A DNA stretch of 64,000 nucleotides from an uncultured Clostridia bacterium. Lineage in GTDB: Bacteria > Bacillota > Clostridia > Oscillospirales > Ruminococcaceae. The stretch is from positions 1 through 64,000 of the forward strand of contig CALXHI010000018.1 of the NCBI GenBank assembly GCA_944388075.1. The letters run 5' to 3'. Both the position numbers and the translations under genes were made by a program. Below the pieces are notes generated by a model. That model ran no database searches, was not told the origin of the DNA, and saw only the letters and a program-made list of their open reading frames with translations. The stretch's first letter is position 1. Every line of letters starts with the position of its first letter. Shown piece by piece: positions 33,748 to 42,634 of the stretch.

Positions 33748-34655
33748 TGCAGCATACCACGGAAACGAAAATTCTGTTTGCTGCGATTGCCGGTCATACC
33801 AATGCCGGAAAATCCTCGCTGCTCAATGCGATCGTCGGTGAGAAGATCGCATCCGTCAGCCCCAAACCCCAGACGACCCGTACCCGCATTACCGGCATTC
33901 GCAATGTCGGCGATACGCAGCTGGTCTTTATCGATACGCCCGGTCTGCACCGTTCGCATACCCGTTTGGGTAAGCATATGGTGCAGAGTGCCAAGGAAGC
34001 GGTTTCCGATATCGACTGCGTGATTTTCATGGTTGACTGCACCCGTAAAATGGACGAGCAGGAATGCAAAATGCTCGATGGCCTGCATGCACAGGGCACA
34101 CCCTTCCTGTTTCTCTACAACAAAATAGACCTGCTCTCGGATAAATCCAAGCTCGCCCCCATGCTCATGGAAACGCAGTCCCGCTGGCATCCGCATGCGC
34201 TGATTCCGATCAGCGTACTCAAGTCCGATGGCGTGGATACAGTGTTGCAGGAACTGTTGCAGCTCGCGCAGCCCGGCCCGCACTATTTCCCCGAGGATAT
34301 GATCACCGATCAGCCTGAACGGGTACTGGCAGCAGAATTGGTACGGGAACAGCTGCTCTATCTGCTTCAAGACGAAGTGCCCCACGGCATCGCCGTTGTC
34401 ACCGAGCAGTTCTCCGAACGCAAGGACAAGGATATCCTCGATATCTCCGTCCTCATCTACTGCGAACGGGAATCCCATAAGCGGATCATCATCGGCAAAA
34501 ACGGCTCGATGCTCAAAAAGGCTGCCATCGCTGCCCGAAAACAACTCGAAGCCTTCTTCCGGTTACAGGTCAATCTGAAAATCTGGGTCAAGGTCAAAGA
34601 GGATTGGCGCAATCGTGATGGTCTTCTCCAGCAATTTGGTCTATTTGAAAATTAA
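33747..34655 (+). CDS. era: GTPase Era
   Basis: Era binds 16S rRNA near its 3' end and is an essential 30S assembly factor. The 302-residue protein has G1 AIAGHTNAGKSSLLNAIVG (residues 10-28), G2/G3 SPKPQTTRTRITGI and FIDTPGLHRSH, G4 FLYNKIDL, and a C-terminal KH domain with IGKNGSMLKKAAIAARKQLE. The first residues after the G1 Lys are as expected. It follows ybeY with a one-base overlap (TGATG). Era and YbeY act in the same process, so the co-operon is meaningful. Confidence 0.96.
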   Translation: MQHTTETKILFAAIAGHTNAGKSSLLNAIVGEKIASVSPKPQTTRTRITGIRNVGDTQLVFIDTPGLHRSHTRLGKHMVQSAKEAVSDIDCVIFMVDCTRKMDEQECKMLDGLHAQGTPFLFLYNKIDLLSDKSKLAPMLMETQSRWHPHALIPISVLKSDGVDTVLQELLQLAQPGPHYFPEDMITDQPERVLAAELVREQLLYLLQDEVPHGIAVVTEQFSERKDKDILDISVLIYCERESHKRIIIGKNGSMLKKAAIAARKQLEAFFRLQVNLKIWVKVKEDWRNRDGLLQQFGLFEN

Positions 34656-34731
34656 CATTTGATTTCCATGCTTGCTGCGTCCAAATCGGTGCATACTAAT
34701 CATGTAGCCCAACAGAAAGGAGCATGACGCT

Positions 34732-34884
34732 ATGTACTCGAATACAGATCCGCATACAGCATGGCAGCAGTTTTGCAAAACCGGCAGCATTGCCGACTAT
34801 CTGCAATATCGCAATGCCTGTCAGCATTCCAAAGGAGTATGCCATGACAACGCATCTGACCGTCAAGGGCGTAGTCATTCGTGA
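34732..34884 (+). CDS. yqzL: YqzL-like small protein between era and recO
   Basis: The 50-residue protein reads AWQQFCKTGSIADYLQYRN in its core. This fits the YqzL pattern W..F..TG.i..YL.Y, a small protein of unknown role normally encoded between era/cdd and recO in Firmicutes. AAAGGAG is nine bases before the ATG at 34732. Its last 13 codons overlap the recO start in another frame. The C-terminal Cys/His-containing tail after residue 30 may be partly a consequence of that overlap. It is short enough to be missed by length-based gene callers. Confidence 0.75.
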   Translation: MYSNTDPHTAWQQFCKTGSIADYLQYRNACQHSKGVCHDNASDRQGRSHS

Positions 34885-35644
34885 GGTTGACTACGGAGAA
34901 GCCGATCGCATTCTCGATCTGTTCACCGAAAACGGAATCTTAACCGTGCGTGCCCGTGGCGCACGCAAACTCCAAAGCCGTTTCGCAGCGGTCACGCAGC
35001 TGTTTGCCTATGGCGAATTCTGCCTGCGGCAATCCCGTGACCGCTATGACCTTGACAGTGCCGTTTCGCTGTCGCTGTTCTATGGACTGCGCCAAAATAT
35101 GGAAGCACTGGCTTTGGCATCCTATTTTACAGAGCTGATTCGGAAAGTCGCCACGGCACAGCCACAGCCGCAGCTGATGCGGCTGTTCTTGTGTTGCCTG
35201 CATTATTGCAGCCATCAGACCTATCCGCTCGCCCAGCTGAAAGCTATCTTTGAGCTGCGCTTGACGGTCATTCTCGGTATCGCACCGGATTTGCTCTGCT
35301 GCATCTCCTGTCTGCGCTATGAACCGCCTCGCCCGATTCTGCGTCTGGCATCGGCGAATTTCATCTGCACGGACTGCTGCCTCACCCATCATCCCTATGA
35401 TATGACCGTATCCATCTCCGTGCTGCGTGCCGCACGCCATGTGCTGTTCTCCGATTTTGAGAAGGTCTTTGGCTTTCGACTCGGAGAGGAAAACTTGAAC
35501 CAATTTGGGCTGTTTACCGAACAATACCTCCTGCTCCACCTCGATAAGCCCTCTCTTCCGGCACTGAAGGCCTACCAAACGCTGACCGGAACCCATTATG
35601 ATATCCCATCCATTTATCAAACAGGAAATGAGTATTTTTTATGA
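34844..35644 (+). CDS. recO: DNA repair protein RecO
   Basis: RecO anneals DNA and, with RecR, loads RecA in the RecFOR pathway. The 266-residue protein has an N-terminal OB domain (VKGVVIREVDYGEADRILDL, residues 6-25; ARGARKLQSRFAA) and a zinc-type Cys set LLCCISCL plus FICTDCCLTHH at residues about 145-185. AAAGGAG precedes ATG 34844; the longer upstream frame is a shadow of yqzL. Its stop overlaps mutS2 by four bases (ATGA). Confidence 0.93.
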   Translation: MTTHLTVKGVVIREVDYGEADRILDLFTENGILTVRARGARKLQSRFAAVTQLFAYGEFCLRQSRDRYDLDSAVSLSLFYGLRQNMEALALASYFTELIRKVATAQPQPQLMRLFLCCLHYCSHQTYPLAQLKAIFELRLTVILGIAPDLLCCISCLRYEPPRPILRLASANFICTDCCLTHHPYDMTVSISVLRAARHVLFSDFEKVFGFRLGEENLNQFGLFTEQYLLLHLDKPSLPALKAYQTLTGTHYDIPSIYQTGNEYFL

Positions 35645-38022
35645 CTTCAACCCTCCCACAACATTACCAGACTCTGGAATTACATAAAATTCTGGAAAAG
35701 CTTGCAGCGGAAGCCGCCAACGAAAAAACCAAGGAAATGGCACTTTCGCTCGTGCCCGATCCCGATCCGGAACGTGTTCGCTATGCCTTACAGCAAACCG
35801 AGGATGCGTTTCGGCTTTCGGTGCGGTTCGGCTCTCCGGCATTTGACAGCTTTCACGATGTCTGCACATCCATCCGACGGACGACCGCCGGCGCTCGCAT
35901 TTCTCTGCGGGAGCTGCTCGAAATCGCAAGACTGCTGCGACAGATTTCCTCGCTCAGCGATTGGTACAGCCATTGCAGCCAAATGCAAACCACGCTCTCC
36001 GATCTGTTTGAACGGTTGCAGCCTAATCCCTATCTTGCCGATTTGCTCGAGCGTTCCATCGAATCGGAGGAACGCCTGGCTGATGCCGCAAGTCCGGCTT
36101 TGGCATCGATTCGGCGGAAAATTACGCAATCCGGACTCAAACTCCGGGAAAAACTGGAGCATATGATCAAGTCGCCATCCATGCAGTCCTATCTGCAAGA
36201 GGCCATCGTCACCATTCGTGACGGTCGCTATGTGCTGCCGATCAAGGCAGAGCATCGGGGCGATGTGGCAGGTCTGCTCCACGATACCTCATCGACCGGA
36301 CAGACCTATTTCATCGAACCGATCGCCATTGTCGAGGCCAACAACGATATTCGCTTGCTTGAAGCGCAAGAGCAGGAGGAAATCGACCGCATTCTCACAC
36401 GGCTCTGTGCTGCCTGTGGTGAGGCTGCACCGATGTTGCTTTCGGGCTATGATATCTGTGCTGAGCTGAACCTTTACTTTGCGAAAGCATCCCTCGGTAC
36501 AAGAATGCAGGGCATGATTCCTGCTGTACACACCGATGGCTCTATGTGCCTGCAGCATGCCCGCCATCCGCTCATCGACCCGAAAGCTGTTGTACCGATT
36601 TCGATTTCGCTCGGTGAGGACTACCGTGCATTGATTATCACCGGTCCGAATACCGGCGGTAAAACTGTTGCGCTGAAAACTGTTGGTCTGTTGACCGCTA
36701 TGGCAATGTGTGGCTTGATGATACCGGCAGCGGATGGCAGCTATATCTCTGTATTCGACCGCATTTTAGTCGATATCGGCGACCACCAGAGTATCGAATA
36801 CAACCTCTCGACCTTTAGTGCCCACACAATTCAGGATATCGAAATCCTGCAACAAGCCGATTGGCATACGCTGGTACTGATGGACGAGCTGGGTTCGGGT
36901 ACGGATCCGGTCGAGGGTGCTGCATTGGCGGTCGCAATAATTGAGCGGCTCAAGGATCAAGGGGCAACACTCATGGTCACAACCCATTATCAGGAACTCA
37001 AACGCTATGCCATCGAAACACCCGATGTCGAAAACGCCTCCTGCGAATTCGATCTCGAAACGCTCAAACCCACCTATCGGCTGCTGATCGGTTCACCGGG
37101 TAAATCCAATGCCTTTGCGATTTCCCGTTCTTTGGGTATGCCGGAAGATGTCATCGAGCATGCCAAACGGCTTGTCAGTTCCGAAAATCAACGCTTTGAA
37201 ACCGCTGTCGAACAGCTCGAACGTACACGCATTCAGCTGGAACAGCAAAAGCAAGAGCTGGAACAGCTGCGTGCGGCGGCGGCATCGCATGAAGAAACGC
37301 TGCGCCATGCCACCGAAGAACTCGAACGCCGTCGGGAAAAGGAACTCGAAACCGTTCGGGCACAGGCTCGCCGCATTGTCGAGCAGACGGTATCGGAATC
37401 CAATGCGCTATTGGAGGAACTGAAACAGCTGAAAAAGGAAAAGGAGCAGGCGGACTTTGCCCAACGCATTGCCGCAGCCAAATCCCAAGCCAAACAAACC
37501 ATCGACCGACTCTATGCTGGCTCGGATACGCCCGAGTATGACTCAGACTATACGCTGCCCCGTGCGCTCGTGGCAGGCGATTCGGTTTACATCGTCTCCA
37601 TGGGCAGATCCGGTACGGTGCTTTCCGCATCGGACGGAAAAACCGTGCTGGTACAAATCGGTGCAATGCGGACGAAAGTACCGCTTGACGGTCTGCGACT
37701 CGAGGACAAGCAGCCTGCCCAAAAACAAAAGCCTCGCAGTGCCGCCGTGCTGACCGGGAAAGGACAATCTACCCGAAAAGCGTCCATGGAAGTGGATATT
37801 CGTGGCTGCACGGTCGATGAGGGGTTGCAATTGGTTGATCAATTCCTCGATCAGGCATTGCTCTCGGGTCTTGGTACGGTGACGATCATTCACGGCAAGG
37901 GTACCGGTGTTCTCCGCAAAGCCGTACAGGAGCATCTGCGTCGAGCCAAGCATGTGAAATCCTTCCGATTGGGTGTATTCGGCGAGGGCGAGGACGGTGT
38001 CACGATTGTGACACTGCGATAA
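35641..38022 (+). CDS. mutS2: Endonuclease MutS2
   Basis: MutS2 is a MutS-like ATPase with an Smr nuclease domain; roles include suppression of recombination and ribosome-collision rescue in Firmicutes. The 793-residue protein has the N-terminal core/lever region, Walker A ITGPNTGGKTVALKTVGLLT (residue about 335), Walker B LVLMDELGSGTDPVEGAALA and signature TTHYQELKRYA. A long coiled coil runs from about residue 510 to 620 (ERTRIQLEQQKQELEQLRAA). The C-terminal Smr domain reads VDIRGCTVDEGLQLVDQFLD and HGKGTGVLRKAVQEHL. All ATPase and Smr motifs are present. Confidence 0.96.
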   Translation: MTSTLPQHYQTLELHKILEKLAAEAANEKTKEMALSLVPDPDPERVRYALQQTEDAFRLSVRFGSPAFDSFHDVCTSIRRTTAGARISLRELLEIARLLRQISSLSDWYSHCSQMQTTLSDLFERLQPNPYLADLLERSIESEERLADAASPALASIRRKITQSGLKLREKLEHMIKSPSMQSYLQEAIVTIRDGRYVLPIKAEHRGDVAGLLHDTSSTGQTYFIEPIAIVEANNDIRLLEAQEQEEIDRILTRLCAACGEAAPMLLSGYDICAELNLYFAKASLGTRMQGMIPAVHTDGSMCLQHARHPLIDPKAVVPISISLGEDYRALIITGPNTGGKTVALKTVGLLTAMAMCGLMIPAADGSYISVFDRILVDIGDHQSIEYNLSTFSAHTIQDIEILQQADWHTLVLMDELGSGTDPVEGAALAVAIIERLKDQGATLMVTTHYQELKRYAIETPDVENASCEFDLETLKPTYRLLIGSPGKSNAFAISRSLGMPEDVIEHAKRLVSSENQRFETAVEQLERTRIQLEQQKQELEQLRAAAASHEETLRHATEELERRREKELETVRAQARRIVEQTVSESNALLEELKQLKKEKEQADFAQRIAAAKSQAKQTIDRLYAGSDTPEYDSDYTLPRALVAGDSVYIVSMGRSGTVLSASDGKTVLVQIGAMRTKVPLDGLRLEDKQPAQKQKPRSAAVLTGKGQSTRKASMEVDIRGCTVDEGLQLVDQFLDQALLSGLGTVTIIHGKGTGVLRKAVQEHLRRAKHVKSFRLGVFGEGEDGVTIVTLR

Positions 38023-38037
38023 GAAACGAGGTGCACG

Positions 38038-39195
38038 ATGGAAAATCTCAATGTTCGCCCCGGCTATTATATCGGCGATGGCACACAAACCCTCGATCCG
38101 TACAATCCCTTCTCTAACCCAACCGAGGAACGCCATTATACCCCCGATTACGGTGATATCCTGCCGCAAATTCGTGTGCCGGGCTGCCGAATTCCTTTGC
38201 TCCCAACCACACAAGAAGCCCATTCGATTCACTATTTCTACAACATCATCGGCTTGATGATCTTGTTCGCATTTTTGCTGTTCCACACATTGCGTATTGC
38301 GTTGACCTTTGGCATTCTGGCATTGCTGCAGCTTGTCGATGTGGAACTACTCGGCACACTGTCGGAGAACTATGCAAAGCTCGCACAGCAATACATGACC
38401 GACAGCATGCTCTCAACCGCCATTCATCTGCTCTCCTATCTGGGTGCAGCCTTGGGCGCATTCGGCGTCGGCTGCAAGCTCTGCCGACAAAGCGTCCTCA
38501 CCTATTTCAAGCCGGTACAGCGCCCCTTTCCCCGGCTTCTCTCCCATGCGTGCATTCTGTTCGCCATACACTGGCTGATCACAACACTGTTTGGAACATT
38601 GTCGTTTGCGGACATATTGCCCGATGCACGCACGGCTACGATCCCTAATCCGATACAGCTGCCATCGGCGATACATCAGGCACTGTATCTGTTCTTTTTC
38701 TGTCTGGGAAAGCCGCTTGCCGATGCACTGCTCTATCAGGGACTCGTGCTAAAGAATTTCAGCCGCATCAGCCAACGCTTCGGCATTTTGATGTCGGCAC
38801 TGTTCTATGCGCTCTCGTTTGACACGCTGCCGCAAGTACTGGCAGCATTCCCCATGGGGCTGCTGCTTGCTTACTGGGTGATTTCCACCAACAGCATTCA
38901 GCACGCCATTCTCGCATCTTTCCTCTGCAACCTGCTGCAAATCCTCATCTGCTACATCGCTGACTTTGGGTCGATTGGATATCCCATTGCAATCGGGGCA
39001 GAAATTGTGCTGTTTGTCATCGGTACGATATGGTTTTATTTTCATATCCAACATGAACGGCTGCCTGCCGATACACCGCATCAGAGCATGCGCTGTGCAC
39101 CGCTGATGCGATCGGCACCGGTACTGCTGCTGGCGATTGTCATAGCCCTTTGCAGTATTCCGTTCGGTCGATGGATGCAGTCCATCATTCCATAA
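38038..39195 (+). CDS. CPBP-like membrane protein with degenerate protease motif
   Basis: The 385-residue protein has about eight membrane segments after a soluble N-terminal tail (residues 1-65). The region from residue 215 to 300 follows the CPBP/CAAX-protease layout (PLADALLYQGLVLKNFSRI then ISQRFGILMSALFYALSFD and a final NSIQHAILASFLCNLLQI). However, the catalytic EExxxR is replaced by D229, A230 and Q234, and the later FxxxH histidine is also absent. It is therefore probably a catalytically dead relative, perhaps a scaffold or regulator. It lies 15 bp after mutS2 and before nadE and is likely in the same transcript. Confidence 0.72.
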   Translation: MENLNVRPGYYIGDGTQTLDPYNPFSNPTEERHYTPDYGDILPQIRVPGCRIPLLPTTQEAHSIHYFYNIIGLMILFAFLLFHTLRIALTFGILALLQLVDVELLGTLSENYAKLAQQYMTDSMLSTAIHLLSYLGAALGAFGVGCKLCRQSVLTYFKPVQRPFPRLLSHACILFAIHWLITTLFGTLSFADILPDARTATIPNPIQLPSAIHQALYLFFFCLGKPLADALLYQGLVLKNFSRISQRFGILMSALFYALSFDTLPQVLAAFPMGLLLAYWVISTNSIQHAILASFLCNLLQILICYIADFGSIGYPIAIGAEIVLFVIGTIWFYFHIQHERLPADTPHQSMRCAPLMRSAPVLLLAIVIALCSIPFGRWMQSIIP

Positions 39196-39251
39196 TCCAA
39201 AGAGCAATGGGGATGCGCTCCCCGAAAATCATAGAAATGAGGTTGATTACC

Positions 39252-39992
39252 ATGTATCAGTTTCATGCTGCGGAAGCCATCGAGGAATGCTGTCGATGGA
39301 TTCAGGATTGGTTTGCCGAAAACGGCGATGGTTGTCCGGCTGTGCTCGGTATTTCCGGTGGAAAAGACAGCTCCGTCTGTGCCGCACTGCTGGTTAAGGC
39401 ACTGGGTGTACACCGTGTGATCGGTGTGATGATGCCTCGTGGCGTACAGCCCGATATCGAGGATTCCAAGCTGCTTTGCAGCCATCTCGGCATTCGCAAT
39501 GTCACTGTTAATATTGGTGCTGCTGCCGATGCTCTGGAAGCAGCGGTCGCAGACTCCCTGCCGCTCAGCCGTCAGGCAACCGTGAATCTGCCGCCCCGTA
39601 TTCGCATGGCAACGGTTTATGCCGTTTCCCAAAGCGTCAACGGTCGAGTTGCGAACACCTGCAATCTCTCCGAGGATTGGGTTGGCTATGCTACTCGCTG
39701 GGGCGACAGCGTTGGCGATTTCGCACCGCTCTCCCGTTTCACGGTAACGGAAGTCAAGGCAATCGGTCGTGCATTGGGTCTGCCCGAACAGCTGGTCGAG
39801 AAAACACCCTCCGATGGTCTCTGTGGCAAAACCGATGAGGACAGCTTGGGCTTTACCTATGCCATGCTCGATGCTTACATTCGGGAAGGCGTTCTTCCGC
39901 CACCCGAAATCAAAGAACGTATCGATCATCTGCATCAGGTCAATCTCTTCAAACTTGAGATGATGCCGGCATTCCCCTACGAGCCGCAGTAA
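39252..39992 (+). CDS. nadE: NAD+ synthetase (ammonia-dependent form)
   Basis: NadE amidates nicotinic acid adenine dinucleotide to NAD+. The 246-residue protein has the PP-loop VLGISGGKDSSVCAALLVKA (residues about 30-49), the NTCNLSEDWVGYATRWGDSV adenylate site and a late EKTPSDGLCGKTDEDSLGFT stretch. No nitrilase/glutaminase domain is fused, so it should use ammonia or depend on a separate partner. I chose ATG 39252 with GAGGT upstream; the longer reading enters the CPBP gene. A hairpin terminator lies just after the stop. Confidence 0.93.
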   Translation: MYQFHAAEAIEECCRWIQDWFAENGDGCPAVLGISGGKDSSVCAALLVKALGVHRVIGVMMPRGVQPDIEDSKLLCSHLGIRNVTVNIGAAADALEAAVADSLPLSRQATVNLPPRIRMATVYAVSQSVNGRVANTCNLSEDWVGYATRWGDSVGDFAPLSRFTVTEVKAIGRALGLPEQLVEKTPSDGLCGKTDEDSLGFTYAMLDAYIREGVLPPPEIKERIDHLHQVNLFKLEMMPAFPYEPQ

Positions 39993-40004
39993 TCACAACG
40001 CAGC

Positions 40005-40040
40005 AGCGATACCGTACCGCTATGGTATCGCTGTTTCCAT
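40005..40040 (+). terminator. Hairpin terminator after nadE
   Basis: CAGCGATACC (40005-40014) pairs with GGTATCGCTG (40025-40034), followed by TTTCC. The T-run is short, so termination may be partial. Confidence 0.6.
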
Positions 40041-40059
40041 ACCCACACAGGAGGTTTCT

Positions 40060-40542
40060 ATGGCAAAGCCAAATAAAACCAATGCCATGCGCATTCTCGA
40101 TCAAAAGCATCTGCCCTATACCTGCTTCTACTATGACTGCAATGCGTTCACCGATGCCGTACAGATTGCCGAGCAGCTCGGACAATCGCCGCTGCAAACC
40201 TTCAAGACCTTGCTGTGCAGCGGCAAAAGCGGTGCATACTACGCCTTTGTCATGCAAAGTACAGCAACCCTTGACCTCAAAAAAGCTGCTGCTGCCGCAA
40301 AGGAAAAATCCGTTGCCATGCTGCCGGTCAAAGAGATTCAAACGGTTAGCGGCTATATTCGTGGCGGCTGCACTGCGATTGGCATGAAAAAGGACTATCC
40401 GGTCTTTCTCGATCAATCAGCAGCTGCATTCTCTGAGATCATCATCAGCGGCGGCCGTCTGGGGACGCAGATTCATCTCTCGCCCAACGCCTTTCTCGCC
40501 GCTACCAACGGTACGCTTTGCGATTTGCAGCAGTCAGACTGA
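40060..40542 (+). CDS. ybaK: YbaK/EbsC-type Cys-tRNA(Pro)/aminoacyl-tRNA deacylase
   Basis: YbaK-type enzymes hydrolyse mischarged Cys-tRNA(Pro) to protect translation. The 160-residue protein shows KTNAMRILDQKHLPYTCFYY, the conserved VMQSTATLDLKKAAAAAKEK lysine region, SGYIRGGCTAIGMKKDYPVF and ISGGRLGTQIHLSPNAFLAA, the usual order for YbaK/EbsC. Cys-tRNA specificity is by family only. GGAGG precedes the ATG. It stands between nadE and the GH43 gene, each with its own ribosome site. Confidence 0.9.
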   Translation: MAKPNKTNAMRILDQKHLPYTCFYYDCNAFTDAVQIAEQLGQSPLQTFKTLLCSGKSGAYYAFVMQSTATLDLKKAAAAAKEKSVAMLPVKEIQTVSGYIRGGCTAIGMKKDYPVFLDQSAAAFSEIIISGGRLGTQIHLSPNAFLAATNGTLCDLQQSD

Positions 40543-40566
40543 TTCCCCACACAGGAGGATAATCCC

Positions 40567-42090
40567 ATGACCTATCAAAACCCCATCATTCCCGGCTTCT
40601 ATCCCGACCCGAGCATTTGCCGTGTCGGTGATACCTTCTATCTTGTCACAAGCTCGTTCCAATTTTTTCCCGGTGTACCGCTCTTTGAGAGCAAGGATTT
40701 GCTGCACTGGAACCAGATTGGGCATGTGCTGACCCGTACATCTCAGCTGCCGCTTGCCGGAGCCGGCTCGACTGGTGGCATCTATGCGCCAACCATCCGC
40801 TATCACGAAAGCCGCTTCTATATGGTGACAACAAATGTCACGCATGGCGGCAACTTCTATGTCTACACTGATGATGTTCACGGCGAATGGTCCGATCCGA
40901 TTTTCGTGGAACAGGAGGGCATTGACCCTTCCCTCTATTTTGAGGATGAGCATTGCTATTTTATGAGCAATGGCTCCGATGTTGATGGCAATTCCGGCAT
41001 CATCCAATGTGAAATCGATATTGCAACCGGAAAAAAACTGACTGAGGGTCGTTGCATCTGGCAGGGTACCGGCGGACGGTTTCTGGAAAGTCCCCATCTC
41101 TACCGCATCGGCGATTGGTACTACCTGATGGCATCCGAAGGCGGTACGGAATACGGGCACATGGTTACCTATGCCCGCAGCAAGTCGATCTACGGTCCGT
41201 TCGAGGCATATCCGCACAATCCCGTGCTGACGAACCGCAATCTCGGCGGCTATCCGCTGCAAGGTGCCGGCCATGCGGATTTGGTCAAGGATCTGCATGG
41301 CAATTGGTGGATGGTGCATTTGGCATTCCGCCAAATTCATCCTTGGATCATGCACCACATCACCGGACGGGAAACCTATCTCGTACCCGTCACATTCGAT
41401 GCAGACGGCTGGTTTACCGCCGGTGTGAACGGCACCTCCCGTCTGACCATCGAAACCGACCGTCTGCCCAATCTGCCCAAACAGGAGCACCACCGCTGCT
41501 TTACTTTTGAGAATACCACTGTCGGCAAAGAATGGCTCTATTTGCAAAATCCCGATATGAACGCCTACCGCATCGAATCCGACCACATTGCACTCTGCGG
41601 AAAAGCGCCGATCGCCTGCGATACCGAATCCCCGACTTGGCTTGGCATCCGGCAAACCGAGATGCAGTTTGATTTCTCCGTTGCGGTCGAACCGGGACGG
41701 CAGGTCAGCGGTGTGACCGCTTACATGACCCCATCGCAACGCTATGATATTCTGTTACGGAAAACTGCTACAGCCTGCATGCTGTCGATGCGCATTCAGC
41801 TTGGCTCTCTGGTACACGAAACCGAACCCATTGCGCTCCCCCTTGACAGCCTCGTGACACTCGGAATCATCGGTCGCAACATCCAATACAGCTTTGCCGC
41901 TGTCTGCAACGGCAATCGCTATGAACTCGGTGCATACGAAACTCGCTATCTTTCCACAGAAGTTGCCGGAAATTTTACAGGTGTCATGCTTGCGCTTTTT
42001 GCAGAAGCTGCGGAAGATTCCACTGACGCTTGGACAGTTTTCCACAGTTTGCACTATGAAACGTTTGAACAGCACGATTCCTTTGCGTAA
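40567..42090 (+). CDS. GH43-family beta-xylosidase/arabinofuranosidase-like enzyme
   Basis: The 507-residue protein has the five-bladed propeller start NPIIPGFYPDPSICRVGDTF (catalytic base Asp about residue 14), the YEAPTIRY-like IYAPTIRYHESRFYMVTTN, the IDPSLYFEDEHCYFMSNG modulator Asp, and the general acid Glu in RFLESPHLYRIGDWYYLMAS. A C-terminal beta-sandwich (residues 320-507) fits the GH43_C2 or DUF1349-type module of xylosidases. No signal peptide or dockerin is seen, so it probably cleaves imported xylo- or arabino-oligosaccharides in the cytoplasm. It follows ybaK with GGAGG. Confidence 0.92.
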   Translation: MTYQNPIIPGFYPDPSICRVGDTFYLVTSSFQFFPGVPLFESKDLLHWNQIGHVLTRTSQLPLAGAGSTGGIYAPTIRYHESRFYMVTTNVTHGGNFYVYTDDVHGEWSDPIFVEQEGIDPSLYFEDEHCYFMSNGSDVDGNSGIIQCEIDIATGKKLTEGRCIWQGTGGRFLESPHLYRIGDWYYLMASEGGTEYGHMVTYARSKSIYGPFEAYPHNPVLTNRNLGGYPLQGAGHADLVKDLHGNWWMVHLAFRQIHPWIMHHITGRETYLVPVTFDADGWFTAGVNGTSRLTIETDRLPNLPKQEHHRCFTFENTTVGKEWLYLQNPDMNAYRIESDHIALCGKAPIACDTESPTWLGIRQTEMQFDFSVAVEPGRQVSGVTAYMTPSQRYDILLRKTATACMLSMRIQLGSLVHETEPIALPLDSLVTLGIIGRNIQYSFAAVCNGNRYELGAYETRYLSTEVAGNFTGVMLALFAEAAEDSTDAWTVFHSLHYETFEQHDSFA

Positions 42091-42217
42091 AATCCCTTTT
42101 TTTCGCATTTTTCCACATTGCTATGTGGAAATGGTGAGCATTTGATGTCGATATCCCTCGAAACCCACGCTAACACAAGGATTTCATCACATGATATGTT
42201 GAAAACTCTGTGGAAAC
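42038..42217. repeat. Cluster of four TTTCCACA boxes (DnaA-box-like) including a perfect hairpin
   Basis: TTTTCCACA occurs at 42038-42046 and 42109-42117, and inverted TGTGGAAA variants occur at 42124-42132 and 42209-42217. The middle two form a perfect stem (TTTCCACAT, TGCT loop, ATGTGGAAA, 42110-42131). TTTTCCACA differs by one base from the DnaA box TTATCCACA. No replication genes lie here, so this is not the main origin; an accessory DnaA site or a simple GH43 terminator are both possible. Confidence 0.35.
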
Positions 42218-42366
42218 CGTTAAAAACCGGATAAAATTGCTATCTACTGCAATGTATGATTGCCTTCCGATCGGGTATGCTAGGAATGCCCTGCAACACA
42301 TGCGGGTACGCCAAACGCCGCATGTACAAAAACTGTACGATTGCGGCGTGGGAAAGGAAGGCTTCC

Positions 42367-42627
42367 ATGAACAAGTATCTGACCTTTATGGCGGCAGGTT
42401 TGCTGACGATGTGTCTGCTGACCGGCTGTGGGAACGATGACGAGTCCTCTATGCATGAGAGCAGCTCTGTTACGACCACAACACAGCCCACCACCTCTAC
42501 CACCCGAGAAACCACCACCGAAACGCATGACATCATCGATGATGCAGAAAGTGCGATCGATTCTCTCGGAGAGGACATCACAAGCCTGATGACAGAGGCA
42601 ACCAGTGCCATCGGATCAAACCACTAG
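42367..42627 (+). CDS. Small Thr-rich lipoprotein
   Basis: The 86-residue protein has a lipoprotein signal: MNKYLTFMAAGLLTMC then LLTGC with Cys at residue 21. The mature part is a short spacer rich in T, S and E (SSVTTTTQPTTSTTRETTTE) followed by a helical acidic end. I recognise no family; such small surface lipoproteins are common in Ruminococcus. GGAAAGGAAGG precedes ATG 42367. A strong terminator follows the stop, so it is a single gene, though no clear promoter is visible in the upstream DnaA-box-like region. Confidence 0.6.
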   Translation: MNKYLTFMAAGLLTMCLLTGCGNDDESSMHESSSVTTTTQPTTSTTRETTTETHDIIDDAESAIDSLGEDITSLMTEATSAIGSNH

Positions 42628-42634
42628 CCAATCA

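Noticed and set aside
40534..41739. A 401-codon minus-strand frame across GH43
   Set aside because: It is the antisense shadow of the GH43 domain and has no family resemblance.
42038..42217. Chromosomal replication origin
   Set aside because: DnaA-box-like sites occur, but dnaA, dnaN and rpmH are absent and the boxes are imperfect.
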